Shown here in pieces: positions 25,906 to 36,648 of a stretch of DNA of 64,000 bases. A program made the position numbers and the translations under genes. The stretch comes from Symsagittifera roscoffensis (taxonomy: Eukaryota; Xenacoelomorpha; Acoela; Convolutidae). The stretch is taken from assembly GCF_963678635.1 (NCBI RefSeq), contig NC_087071.1, forward strand, positions 18,165,613-18,229,612, in the 5' to 3' direction. The notes beneath the pieces are model-generated. The model did no database searches and had not been told where the DNA came from. It worked only from the letters and a program-made list of their open reading frames with translations. Each line of letters opens with the position of its first letter. Position 1 is the stretch's first letter.

Positions 25906-28900
25906 TATCCAGTTTTAACTATAAATATTTGATTGAATTATTTTTTTTTGTATCAGTCTTAGTCTAATTAAAATTTGGAAAAATCTACATAATCAAAAAA
26001 AAAATCTCTCTCTCTCTCTTTTTCTTTTGAAACAAATTACAACACGACTACTAGTATCAGGGCAAAACCCTGAATGTTCCGACTGCCTCTAAAGGTCTAT
26101 GGAGCAGTAAAAACATGAAAAATTTAAAAGTTACAAACACAATTTAAAAATTGAAAAAAAAATTAAAATTTTTGTCAAAACGTCCCACACGTCATATTAA
26201 ATTAAGTACAAAGTGATAGATTTTGCTCCTATTAACAAATCAATTATGGGATATAAGCTTCCTTGAACCAATTTGGAACGATTCCTGAGACGGAATGAGC
26301 TTTTTTCAACATGCAAGAGCGTGTTTTAGTATACAGGAGCTTTTTCTTAACTATGTATGCTTTGTTCCTACTTTATCAGTTTTTTTGAATGTATGAGTTT
26401 TTTTTCAGTATTTATAGACTTTTTTTACGTTTTTGTTTTATCGTTTCTTACGTGTTTTATTGTACTTTTTTTTGGTTTATCGTTTTTTACGTTTTTGTTT
26501 GATTTTGTTTCATTCTTGAGCAATTTCTTACGTTTAAGCATCTGAAATATTTGTTGAAACCTTTGAAAGTTGTTGGCACCAAAAATTGAGGATTCGGCTG
26601 GCTTATGAAACAATTTTAACTATTGTACTTAGCTGCTCCTGGATGAAAATCCAATGAAACTGTAGATAAACTAAGGGAGATGAAAATAGGCAAATTACTT
26701 CGGAATTACGTCTCGAAAACGATAACTCGGATTTTTATATCTCGTTTACTCTCGTTTGTATCCAGTTTTAACTATAAGTAATTGATTGAATTTTTTTTTT
26801 GTTTCAGTCTTAGTCTAATTAAAATTTTGAAAAATCTACATAATAAAAAAAAGTCTCTCTCTTTTTCTTCCGAAACAAATTACAACAAGATTTCTAGTAT
26901 AACGGCGAAGCCCTGAATGTTTCGGCTGCCTCTTAAGGTCTATGGAGCAGTAAAAACATGAAAAATTTAAATGTTACAAACACAATTTGAAAATTAAAAA
27001 AAAGTTAAAAATTTTGTGAAAACGTCCCACACGTCATATTAATACTAAGTACAAATTGATAGATTTTGCTCCTATTAACAAATCAATTATGGGATATAAG
27101 CTTCCTTGAACCAATTTGAAACGATTTCTGAGATGGATTAAATCTCGCTTATGCGTTAATAGCGCGAAATATATCGCGCGTTAGTTGTCCCAAATGGGCC
27201 AAAATGGCAATTTTGAAACCACCCCCTATTTACAATAAAAAATCACAGGTAAAATATCTTTCCAAATTCGAATTCAAAAAAAGAGTACCTTTTGAATGAT
27301 CTAAAAAAAAATTCCGACAAAAATAGCTAGTTAAGAAGTCGAAATTTGTCGAAAAAAAAACCTACAACGAGCACAAATATTCCGTTACTTTCGTTACGAG
27401 ATTCGGAACAATAAAAACATTAGATGTCAATGAAAAAAACAACGACTTCTCAACAGAGCAAATCAAAAATAAAAATTTCTTTTTCACTTTTTTCATTGTA
27501 TACATTTGGAGCACTTTTAAAAAAAGGGTTTTGCTTTAAAAGGCGTTAATTTTTCGGTGCTTTTTTGTTCAGAAAAACTTCGATTTCTTAACTAGCTGTT
27601 TTTGACAGATTTTTTAAAATAACAATCAAAAGTATTGTTGTCTTGAACTAAAGCTTCCAATACTTTCACTTGTGACTATTTTTCGTAAACTTATGGTTGA
27701 TCGTAAAGATTGCCATTTTGGATAATTTGGGACAATTAACGCGCGATACATTTCGCGCTATTAACGGAGATTTAATCCGTCTTAATATTCGTTGCATTTT
27801 GGTTGAAGCAGGCTATTTGCCATAACTGCCATGTTACTAGGTGCGAAATCTATCACTTTGTACTTTATATGGTTTGATTTCAAGCAAAAATCTCAATTTA
27901 GAAAAAAAAATTTTTTTTTGAAAAGTTCATCAGTTTTTATAAAGCGAATTTTACCTCATAGCTTTTATAGGGCTTCGCCCTGATACGAGCAGTCTTGTTC
28001 GAAATTATTTGATCATTATCTAGTCAAAAAAGGTAACTTGGTCGAAAGTGGGGCAATTTTTTTTTTAGCTTTTCTTTCTCTTTTTTTTTTCTCCTGGAGT
28101 GCAAATTTCTCATGGAGCGCGCTCAAAATCTGCAAAATTGGAGATAGTTACTGTAGAATTCCGATGAATGACTGGCTGGCAGGTAGATATTTTTTTCAAA
28201 AACTTTTAATTGTACTACTCTTCTAACTTTTTCATCGACTATTCCGTCGAAATAATTTAATAGATATTACAATTGCAAACTCTGAAAAAAAAAACAGAAT
28301 TGAAACAGAAACTAAATTAACTGCAAAACACGAACACGAACTCAGATACAAATTTATTGTTTCGAAAAGGAATTTGTTTGAGAAAATCAAGATGCTGACA
28401 AAACTTTTTGATATTTATCAAAATAAAAAATCACAGTTTTATTATTCAGTGGGCATGGGCGTTTTTTCAGTTTTAATGAGCTTTTTTCAACATGCAAGAG
28501 CGTGTTTTAGTATACAGGAGCTTTTTCTTAACTATGAATGTTTTGTTCCTACTTTTATCAGTTTTTTGAATGTATGAGCATTTTTTCAGTATTTATAGAC
28601 TTTTTTACGTTTTTGTTTTATCGTTTTTTACGTGTTTTATCGTACTTTCATTTGGTTTATCGTTTTTTACGTTTTTGTTTGATTTTGTTTCATTCTTGAG
28701 CAATTTCTTACGTTTAAGCATCTGAAATATTTGTTGAAACCTTTGAAAGTTGTTGGCACCAAAAATTGAGGATTCGGCTGGCTTATGAAACAATTTTAAC
28801 TATTGTACTTAGCTGATCCTGGATGAAAATCCAATGAAACTGGAGATAAACTAGGGGAGATGAAAATAGGCAAATTACTTTGGAATTACGTCTCGAAAAC

Positions 28901-28930
28901 GATAACTCGGATTTTTATCTCTCGTTTACT
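25906..28930. repeat. Tandem duplication with internal deletion in the left copy
   Basis: Segment A (about 25906-26292) recurs as A' (about 26753-27133). Segment B (about 26293-26752) recurs as B' (about 28473-28930). B follows A directly, whereas A' and B' are separated by 1.3 kb that includes a fold-back repeat. The simplest reading is a unit of about 2.2 kb duplicated in tandem, the left copy having lost its middle at an AATGAG microhomology near 26292. The duplicates differ by scattered substitutions, so the event is not recent. Nothing is encoded. Confidence 0.7.
26880..28000. repeat. Fold-back copy of the GCGCG dispersed repeat family
   Basis: The left arm runs inward from GGCGAAGCCCTGAATG through AGCGCGAAATATATCGCGCG (about 27158-27177). 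The right arm is its reverse complement, passing through ACGCGCGATACATTTCGCGC (about 27738) to CCTGATACGAGCAGTC at about 27975. Inner blocks such as TAGCTAGTTAAGAAGTCG against its complement extend the arms nearly to the centre (about 27500). The result is a palindrome of about 1.1 kb made of two inverted family members. Confidence 0.65.
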
Positions 28931-31900
28931 AAACATAAGCCTTATTTGCCCCAGTTGAATTTTCGCGGAACTAATTACGCTTTAGTTCTGGTTCTTTTTG
29001 GTGAAGTTTGTTAGTGTTTATTCATATTAATGTTTTGATAACGTTATCTCGTTTGTCATAGCTTCCCAGAACTCTGAAGCGCCAATATTTTATTGTTCCG
29101 ACCAAATGAAAAACCTGGAGGAACTTTAAACTCGGATGTGTTTTGGTTTTTTCTTTTGTTTTTCCACGCAAAATCAGGTACCACGCAAACAATCATAGGA
29201 ACGAATCGCGTAATTTTGGATACTAAACCCCTTTTAGTCGTGATTCGAACGCCCCTAAAAACGATTGAAAACTTTCTCTTTGTTGAGAAAAAATAATTTG
29301 GAAATTTTTGTTTTTTGGTCTAATTTTAAGCTAAAAAAATGAGGCCATGAAAGTTACTAATTTTTACTCGAGTTAAGTTAAGTTTTGGAGTTTTTAGCGC
29401 CAATTTGGCAATCAAAAACTTTAAAATTCACAAATTTTCTGCAAAAAATGCTTAAAAAGTGCTTTGAACTTATTTTACTTTTTTTAAAACAATTTTTGTT
29501 TTGCTTTTCCATTGTTTTTTTGTTTTTCTAGTCATGTTTCTACTATTTTACAATGAATGTCAATTATGCCTATGTTCTCTTTTTTGTTTATTGATGAAAA
29601 TATTCTCACATTCAAAATCAAATTTGGGTTCGGAATGAAAAGAAACTTTTGAGTGAGCAAATTTTCTATTTTCCACTAATTTACCTTTTTTGACACAGTT
29701 TTTGAAGTTATGTACCTTCAGGCCGAAAAGAATAATCAATTTTTTGCATAAAAGTAGTCATCTGAATTCATTGATCCTCAGGGATTGTCAGTTTTTTTTT
29801 CTATTTTGTCTTTTTTAAAGAGACAGCACGAATGCTGGTATCAGGGCGAAGCTCTGAATGATCCAACTGATAAAAAAGTTTCCACCCAAGAAAGGTAAAT
29901 TTAAAGTTTTCTATAACAAGTACGTCAAATAGTCTGTCATTTCCATTTTAAAACTTTTTCCGAGTCGAAATTTTTACCATCTCCGCCTTATAGAAGGAAC
30001 TTTATTGTTCGTTACATGTCTCAAATGAGCCAATTTGGCTTTTTTCCGATCCAACAACGTTACGGAAAATGATCAAAAGTAAAATATCTTTTCTAGTTTA
30101 AACTGAAGGCATCAAAATTTTACAAATGTAAAATGAAAAAAAAAACGCTAAAAATGACAAACAAAAAATTGAAGTTGGTCCACAACACAAACCACCCCAG
30201 CTTAAGTTTCAATTTTCCTCCCCTTTCTCCGGAATTCAGAATATTAATATAGAAAGTTCAAAAGGCGGTTGTTTCCTATATGGATTTCAATTACACAAAA
30301 CTGCTGGTATCGCGGAAAAACCCTGAATATTCTGACTGACCCTCAAGATTCCCGGAATCGTTTTTGAAAACCTTCCCCCACACGCTATGAAAGTTACAAA
30401 GTGATGCAATCAACATGTATCGACGAATTAACTGGTCTAAAAAGCTCGCCACAGTTCAAATTTTTACAAAATATGTGTCGAATTAAATGGCTTTTTAACG
30501 AACAATTTTGTGCATGACAGTGTCCTAATTTGATCAAACTGGCAATGCTCAAACGGTCACAACTTTTCAGAAATTGATTCTGTGTAAAATGAACTTTTAA
30601 ATTTGAGCTAAGGACATCAATGCTTTTCAGATGGTAGGAAATTTTCTACTCGAAAGTGGCTAGCTAGAGCGCTTATTTTTCATGCATAAATAGTCACACC
30701 AAGCACAAACAGTCCATTTTTTTTCTATCATTGAATTAGACGTTCAGATTATGGCCTCAAATAAGCTTTGTTGGCATTAAATTAGGTTTCAGTCTGTGAT
30801 CAGATAGGTAGTGTGAAATTATCATGCGGATTTCTCCTTCGTGTGGTTTATCTCAACTGGTTTAAGCTTACCGCAACCATTTTTCTTTTCAAGTCGTAAA
30901 TTCTGGTCAATGTTTGCTGTTAAAGGCTAATTACTGCTCTTTCGTCGCAAATTTTGCAATTTACTGCTTAAAATTTTCATTAAATGTCTTTTTAAGTAAA
31001 CTCGTGATTTGAACCCTGTCATTTTAGATCGGCTGAAACATAGAAGGAAAATTGAGTGTCTCAATTTGTAGTTTTTTGGGTGATATGACTAATAATGAAC
31101 CGATCCATATCAAAAAAGTTACAAAGAGTTTCATAATTATGAGAAAATTGTTTTGAAGTATTTGATACTTAGACCAATCTAGATTTCTCGAGATATATCT
31201 TTACAAAAGCAAACCTTGTGATTCATTTGCTCAATATTAAAGAATATCCTGAAAAATTGAGCAAAATAACGACAAAAACTACAAACCGAAAACGAAAGAA
31301 AAAATTAATTTTTGTTCGCAGTTTTTGAAACTTATAAAAAGTTACCTCCATCCTTTTTTTTCAGAAAAAAAAATTTCAAAAAATGCGTGACTAAAGTTTT
31401 AACACCTCAAAGTTTTTCATTGCTGATCAAAAGTAAAATCAGTGCTAAGAATGTGAATTTTTTTTCCAATTTTCAATATCGTTTTCGTTATTACGCAAAC
31501 CCAAAGTTCCTAGCTGGTCTAATCTCAGTTTTCAAGGCCGGAGGATAACAGATGCGCTTAATCTGATCTAACCTGTATTATAGACTGCTGATTTATGCAT
31601 ATTCGTGCTGAATGTTTTTGATTTTACTCTTATTTTTGAAATATTCCCGTACTAAAAATTTTATCCCACGCTTTTTTTAGCTTCCTAAAACGCTATCTTT
31701 TTTGATAGAGGTTTGTTCTAAAAAATGTCTTCCACATTATAAATCTTCAGTAATATGCGCCCACACGCGTTGATAAAACCACATTTTGTTTGCTAAAATT
31801 AAAGAACTAACTAAGCACTGTATACGTATTTTTTTTTTTGAAAAACAGAGCAAAAAGACTTATAGGAAAACAAGTTTTGAAATTAACTACCGGTTTGCGA

Positions 31901-32149
31901 ATTTTGCTGTACTCTAATCAGAGAAATACCCTAGCCGGCTCGTTGCTCACATCATTGATTTTAAAATTGCGCAGATGATAATCTCGAGATCAATTAATGT
32001 TTCAACTTTCGTAACAAAAAGAACAGAAAGTTTGTGACAATTTTCGACGTTTTAACAAGCCATTTTCTGCGGAATTTTTTATATCAATCAAAAAGTATTG
32101 TTTTCCTGAGCTTAAATTTGAGAAGATATTTCATCTGTGATTATTTTTC
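28931..32149. other. Intergenic repeat-rich sequence
   Basis: There are no credible exons. Fragments of the GCGCG family's hairpin end are seen at about 29835-29865 and 30300-30335 (GGTATC..GGG...CCCTGAAT..T types). The rest is AT-rich with long A and T runs. Confidence 0.45.
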
Positions 32150-32515
32150 GTAAAGTTGGGAGTTTAAAGATGGACGTTGAAAGATAGCCATCTTTGCTAA
32201 TTTGGGTCAATTGTTTAGTTCGCGCTACTAACGAGTGAGCGGAGATTTAATCCGTCTTAGAAATCGTTCGAATTTGGTTGAAGGAAGCTTTTTTTGCAAT
32301 AAGTGAATTGTTACAAGGAGAAAACTTTTGTACTGTGTCTTTTTTATGGCGTTTATGGGATGATTTTTACAAAAAAATCTCAAAGCTAAAATTTTTTTTA
32401 TTTTTTTACGTTTATTTTTTCATGTTTTTACAGCTCCATAGACCTTAAAAGGCAGTCGGAGCATTCAGGGCTCGCCCTGGTACGAGCAGTGTTGTTCAAA
32501 GCTTAGTCAGGCTTT
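32150..32515 (-). repeat. GCGCG-family dispersed repeat copy
   Basis: The segment carries TTCGCGCTACTAACG, GATTTAATCCGTCTTAG, GGCAGTCGGA and CCTGGTACGAGCAGTGTTGTT in the family's order. Confidence 0.6.
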
Positions 32516-32689
32516 GTTGTAGTCAAAGTAGAGCTTGAAAATTAGTAGCGTGGAAATCAGATGCGTTACAGCTCAAAAATATGTCGCGATAAATAGGGGC
32601 GTTTGGATACAATTTGTGGATTTTCTAAACTATCGTTTTTTAAAATTCCGTCGCGATATCTTTATCATAAAACCACAACCTCGACTCGA

Positions 32690-33215
32690 GACCTTTTCAT
32701 TGTTCCGACTTTCGTATCGAAAGTAACCGAATGTTTGTGCTGGGGTTGGTTTATTTTCTTCAGACAGTTTGACTTTTTAACTAGCCATTTTCTTGCAGAA
32801 CTTCTCAATATCTTTCAACATGTATTGTTGTCTTGGGATAAACTTTGACAAGTTGCTTCATTTGTGATCTTTTTTTTGTAAAATTGGAGGTTTAAAGATG
32901 GGGGTTTGGCCAGTTTGGTACAATTAACGAGCAGTATAGTTCGCGCTATTAACGCGCGTAAGCGGTGATTTAATCCGTCTGTCTTAGAAATTGTTCTAAA
33001 TTGTTTAAAGGAAGTTTTTTATCCATTATTGATTTGTTACTAGGAGCAAAATTTGTCACTTTGAGCTTCATATGGCGTGTGGGATGATTTCAAAAAATCT
33101 CAAATTAAAACATTCAGTCATTTCTTTTTTGTTGTATTTTTTTTTCAAATGATTACTGCTCCAAAGACCTTAAAAGGCAGTCGGAACATTTGGGACTTTG
33201 TCCTGATATGAGCAG
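32690..33215 (-). repeat. GCGCG-family dispersed repeat copy, near full length
   Basis: Starts at CCGACTTTCGTATCGAAAG (about 32705), passes through TTCGCGCTATTAACGCGCG (about 32948) and ends at CCTGATATGAGCAGTCCTGTT (about 33215). The order and spacing match the copies at about 50345-50838 and 57005-57515, giving a unit of about 500 bp. Confidence 0.65.
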
Positions 33216-33879
33216 TCCTGTTAAAAATGAATCAAAACTCAGATAGTAACTAAGAATCGAAAGTGTTTTGACTTCAAGGAAGAAGTTTGTAGATTCAATC
33301 AGTAGCGGGAGTGAGTAGAAAATTTTATTTAATGCCGTCCTTGAAAATTTTACAGATGATTTTTTCAAGCTTGCCTAGTTTATACGCCAAAACGACAGAA
33401 AGATTGTAAATTTTTTGAGAAATTTTGGCTCTCTTCTGGATATCAATTTTTTGAGCTTTTTTTAAATTATTCCGCCCCTGCCTGGACAACATCGCCCATC
33501 AGGAAAAACGGCTTTTTAAGCTTACGAGAATGACAATGTACTCGCAAAAACACCATGCTCGCAATGAATACCAAGACAAACTTTTTCTGATCAATTTCAT
33601 TGAGAATTTTAATAATGACGTCAGCTGTTTCGACTCTTCTGGAATTTGATATAGTTGGCGACTAAACGTTCCCACTAAAAAAGTACAAAAACCTATATTA
33701 ATACTAAAAACTGCTCTTTTTGCAGTTCGTATAGTGTGGAAATGGTATGGCAAGCATTCATCACAATCGAATAATCATAATTTTTTGGTTTCACGTTGTC
33801 ATGAAAATGACCCGGGCTGACACCATTCTTCAAAGAATTCACTTATTTTTTTACTTACATTTTTTATTGTGTAACTTTT
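33216..33879. other. Intergenic, no feature seen
   Basis: AT-rich with only short frames. I see no repeat or exon that I can support. Confidence 0.45.
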
Positions 33880-34150
33880 TTGTCAACCCTGAGATTTTAA
33901 ATGCCTGAAATACCTCAAAAGTTTGATAAAGTTTTTGTAGCTATTTGGAGAATTTTAGTGTGAAAGTAAACAAAAAGCTCCAAAAATGAGATGAGTTGAC
34001 TGACTTTTTTTTGGCGTACAGAGGTCAACCGTTGATATTTTGGCATATTTAGGCTTTTTAATTCAAATTAAATGTGCTGCGCAGCGTATTTCTGAACTAC
34101 TTCAATAAGTTTACGGATTTTGAATATGTTTTCTCTTAGATTTTTTCATT
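33880..34150 (+). repeat. Degenerate repeat related to 46577-46900
   Basis: The shared order is GTCAACC, an AAATACCTCAAAA-like block, a GGCGTA.AG.GGTCAAC block, then a TTTTGGCAT/TTTGCAT block and a GATTTTGAA block. The GTCAACC motif links it loosely to the ends of the element nested at 21035-21981. Confidence 0.45.
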
Positions 34151-34639
34151 TTTTTTTTAAAGTAAAGTCATCAAGTTCAAGTCCTCAAGTCCATTGTCTA
34201 AAGGCCTGTCATGTGACCTTGCTGAACTCTGGCTCGTCTGGAGTTATCTGAAAAAAAGGTGCAGTTGATTTATAAATGTTGAAGCTTACAGTTGCAGAGA
34301 AATTGAACATATATATTATCCGTTTTGAAACCAAAATCATGGAGCAGCCGGCTGAGTAGAGAATTGGAAGGGCCTACTAATTATTGGATCGTTTTGGGAA
34401 TCTCGGTCTACGGAGGTGCAATCATTTTGAGAGGAGTGGTTAATTTACTTTAACGATTTCTACTTGGCAGCCAGAAAAAATCCAACAGCGATAGCGGCCT
34501 TGCCAGAAAACGTGAAGGTGAAAAACGAAATAAGAAGAAAAAAAAGCTAAAATTAATTTAGTATCTTTGAATCGGAGACGAAGCGCAGCAGATCTCTAAA
34601 ATTAGGAAACCGGGGTCGACGTCAAAACGGATAAGACTC

Positions 34640-35505
34640 AAGGATGTTAGACGAGATGGAAAAAATCCTGAAGCGAGAAAGGATTGTCACTCATGGACGA
34701 TGGCTGTTATTAATATGGGAAGTTTATTCATATAATGTTATTCATATGGGAACACAACGATTTAAGAACAGGTTATATGGCCTACAACGATGCCGGCGGA
34801 GTTTCAAAAAACCATTAATAAACCTGGAAGAAAAAAAATTTTAAGAAATTGATGTCACTAATGCTGCGTTAAAATTAAATAAATGCAAAATAGCAAAAAA
34901 TGTATGCGATTGGCTGGGATTGCAAGTAAATAAATCGGGATAACACCTTTATAAAGGAAAAAAAGCAATAGAAGACGTGAAAACGTCGATATCAAGAAAA
35001 CAGCCGAAGAGCCTGATAGAATCGCTAAAAACTTTCGCGATTTCCTTCAAAAATAAACCTAACAAATTCCTCCTAAAAGCCCTAGTAAGCATTAAAATGA
35101 TTTAGTCTAAACGGACGCATACGGACGCCACTTTCGAGCAGTCAAATAAATTAGTCAAAATTATCAGTTAGTTGAAGTATTTTAATACTTTCTGAGAACC
35201 GCGAATCGTAGCAAGGACGAGCTTGGTGGCAAAAAAGAATGACAAATTACAGACGGGTAGCAGCCAATACCTTTGTCTTAAGATTTTGAAAGATAATAAA
35301 ATCTCTACAAATAAATTGGAGGTGCTGGTCATCCTCTTGGACAATGAATAATTTCGTGATAACATCTGCGGGAGACATTTCACGGTTGTATCGAATCATA
35401 AGAATTCACAAAATCTTTAAGTTTTTTTCTACAAAAAGGAATAAAACATTCTTCAACAGGCAAACTAGATGACACGGTCGTTTAATACCATGAGATTCTA
35501 AAGTA
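34640..35505 (+). pseudogene. Decayed Ty3/Gypsy pol, 5' part (RT and RNase H)
   Basis: Translating the plus strand across stops and shifts gives, in order, segments aligning by eye with the intact pol at 43125-46172. They are an RT palm remnant (YSYNVI...RLYGL), KLNKCKIAKNVCDWLGLQV (matching the C-F-WLG block after the catalytic box), a K..SL.SLKTFA block and the RNase H end (LEVL...FRDNICGRHFTVV). NKTF.NRQTR immediately precedes the mariner insertion. The catalytic LDD box is missing. It belongs to the same broad lineage as the second LTR element but is far more divergent and non-functional. Confidence 0.7.
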
Positions 35506-36646
35506 CAGGGTGTTTCAAATAAACTGTAATTTTATAAAACGCTATAACTTTTTTTTGAGAAGAGATAAATACACAATTTTTTCTGCACAAGATAGATAAG
35601 TGGCGGAGATTTGAATATCTGATAAAATTGTTTTATAAAAGATGCTGAAAGTGTCCGCCGTTTTGAGCAACAGAGCTTTGTAATCTTTTCGTCAATTTTC
35701 TCAATGACTCTTCGATATTATTGATATTCGATAGTGTTATTGGTCGTTGCTGTTCGTCTACGAACCAAAACGGGCCAAGAACAGCTCCTTGAAGGAAACC
35801 CATCCAGCACATCACTTTCTTTTTGCCCTGGTACTTGCACTCCGCGTATTCTCTGGGGTTAACTAAACTCCATCTCCTATCGTTTTGAGAATTTGGAGAG
35901 CTGTCGAGCACCCACCACTTTTCGTCTGAGAAAATCACCCGTGATGTGAAATCTGCCGCTGTTTCAATCTTGCTCAAGCACCAGACACCAAAAGTAAGTC
36001 TCAAGCCGAAGTTCGTCTCTTTAATTTGGTGTGTTTTGAGCACTTTGTAGGGCTTCATTTTGGCAGCTCTCGCGACTCTCCAAGTTGTGGTGCGGCTCAA
36101 CCCCAAATCAGCTGCTGCTTTAGTTATTGAATCTCTAGGATGAAAATCAAAGTGTCTTATAATACTGGCATTCGCTTCATCGGTTCCTGGTAACCCCGTT
36201 CCTTTTCGATGCTGCCCTTGAAATTTCGATAACCCGCCTCTTTCTTGGAACCGTTTCCACACTCTGATAAACTGCGTAAGTTGAAGTGTTGATGCAACGC
36301 GTGGGGCAATGTAATATTCATTGATATATCTTCTCCGAACTTCAGTTGGGGATTCATAAATTGCAAACAAACAAATGATCCGTTTTACTTCGTTTACTGT
36401 GAAAACCATCTCGTTGTTTTCATTTACGTATGAACAAATAGTTTAAAAAATTTTTTGTTGCGTGGAAGCGTGAAATAGTTGGAAAATCGCGGGTATTCAC
36501 TATCGAGTTCAATTCATCAACGCAGTTTTTGAGTTTTATCAAATCTCCGCCTGTTCTACATAATATCACCGAATTTGAAGTCGAACTGATCAACAGTTAT
36601 GAAATGAGAAGCTTTTATAACATTAAAGTTTATTTGAAACACCCTG
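35506..36646 (-). mobile_element. Tc1/mariner-type DNA transposon, internally deleted (1141 bp)
   Basis: Terminal inverted repeats start CAGGGTGTTTCAAATAAACT (20 bp exact, with further matches inward). Each end is flanked by TA (35504-35505 and 36647-36648), the target duplication of this superfamily. It lies in the decayed Gypsy pol, between the RNase H end and the connection region. Gypsy-like coding resumes directly after it. The transposase is on the minus strand. Confidence 0.9.
35633..36409 (-). pseudogene. Mariner-type transposase with central deletion (258 aa)
   Basis: Residues about 1-115 form the DNA-binding half with two helix-turn-helix regions (first around EVRRRYINEYY, second around TKAAADLGLSRTTTWRV). 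The catalytic domain begins with the first Asp in IFSDEKWW and a GPFWF strand. The sequence then jumps to the C-terminal end (ESLRKLTKRL...GGHFQHLL), which is normally followed by a stop. The second Asp (in a DGAPPH-type motif) and third acidic residue are absent. Roughly 80-100 residues have been lost in frame, so the protein should bind its ends but not cut. Confidence 0.8.
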
Positions 36647-36648
36647 TA

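Noticed and set aside
26425..28793. Two nearly identical 62-codon minus-strand frames
   Set aside because: They are the duplicated segment B/B' of the tandem duplication; Lys/Asn-rich low-complexity readings of T-rich DNA.
26880..33215. Helitron identity for the GCGCG family
   Set aside because: The hairpin near one end is suggestive, but the bases after it end in variants of AGTCTTGTT rather than CTRR, no 5' TC or AT-rich target pattern could be fixed, and no Rep/helicase is present.
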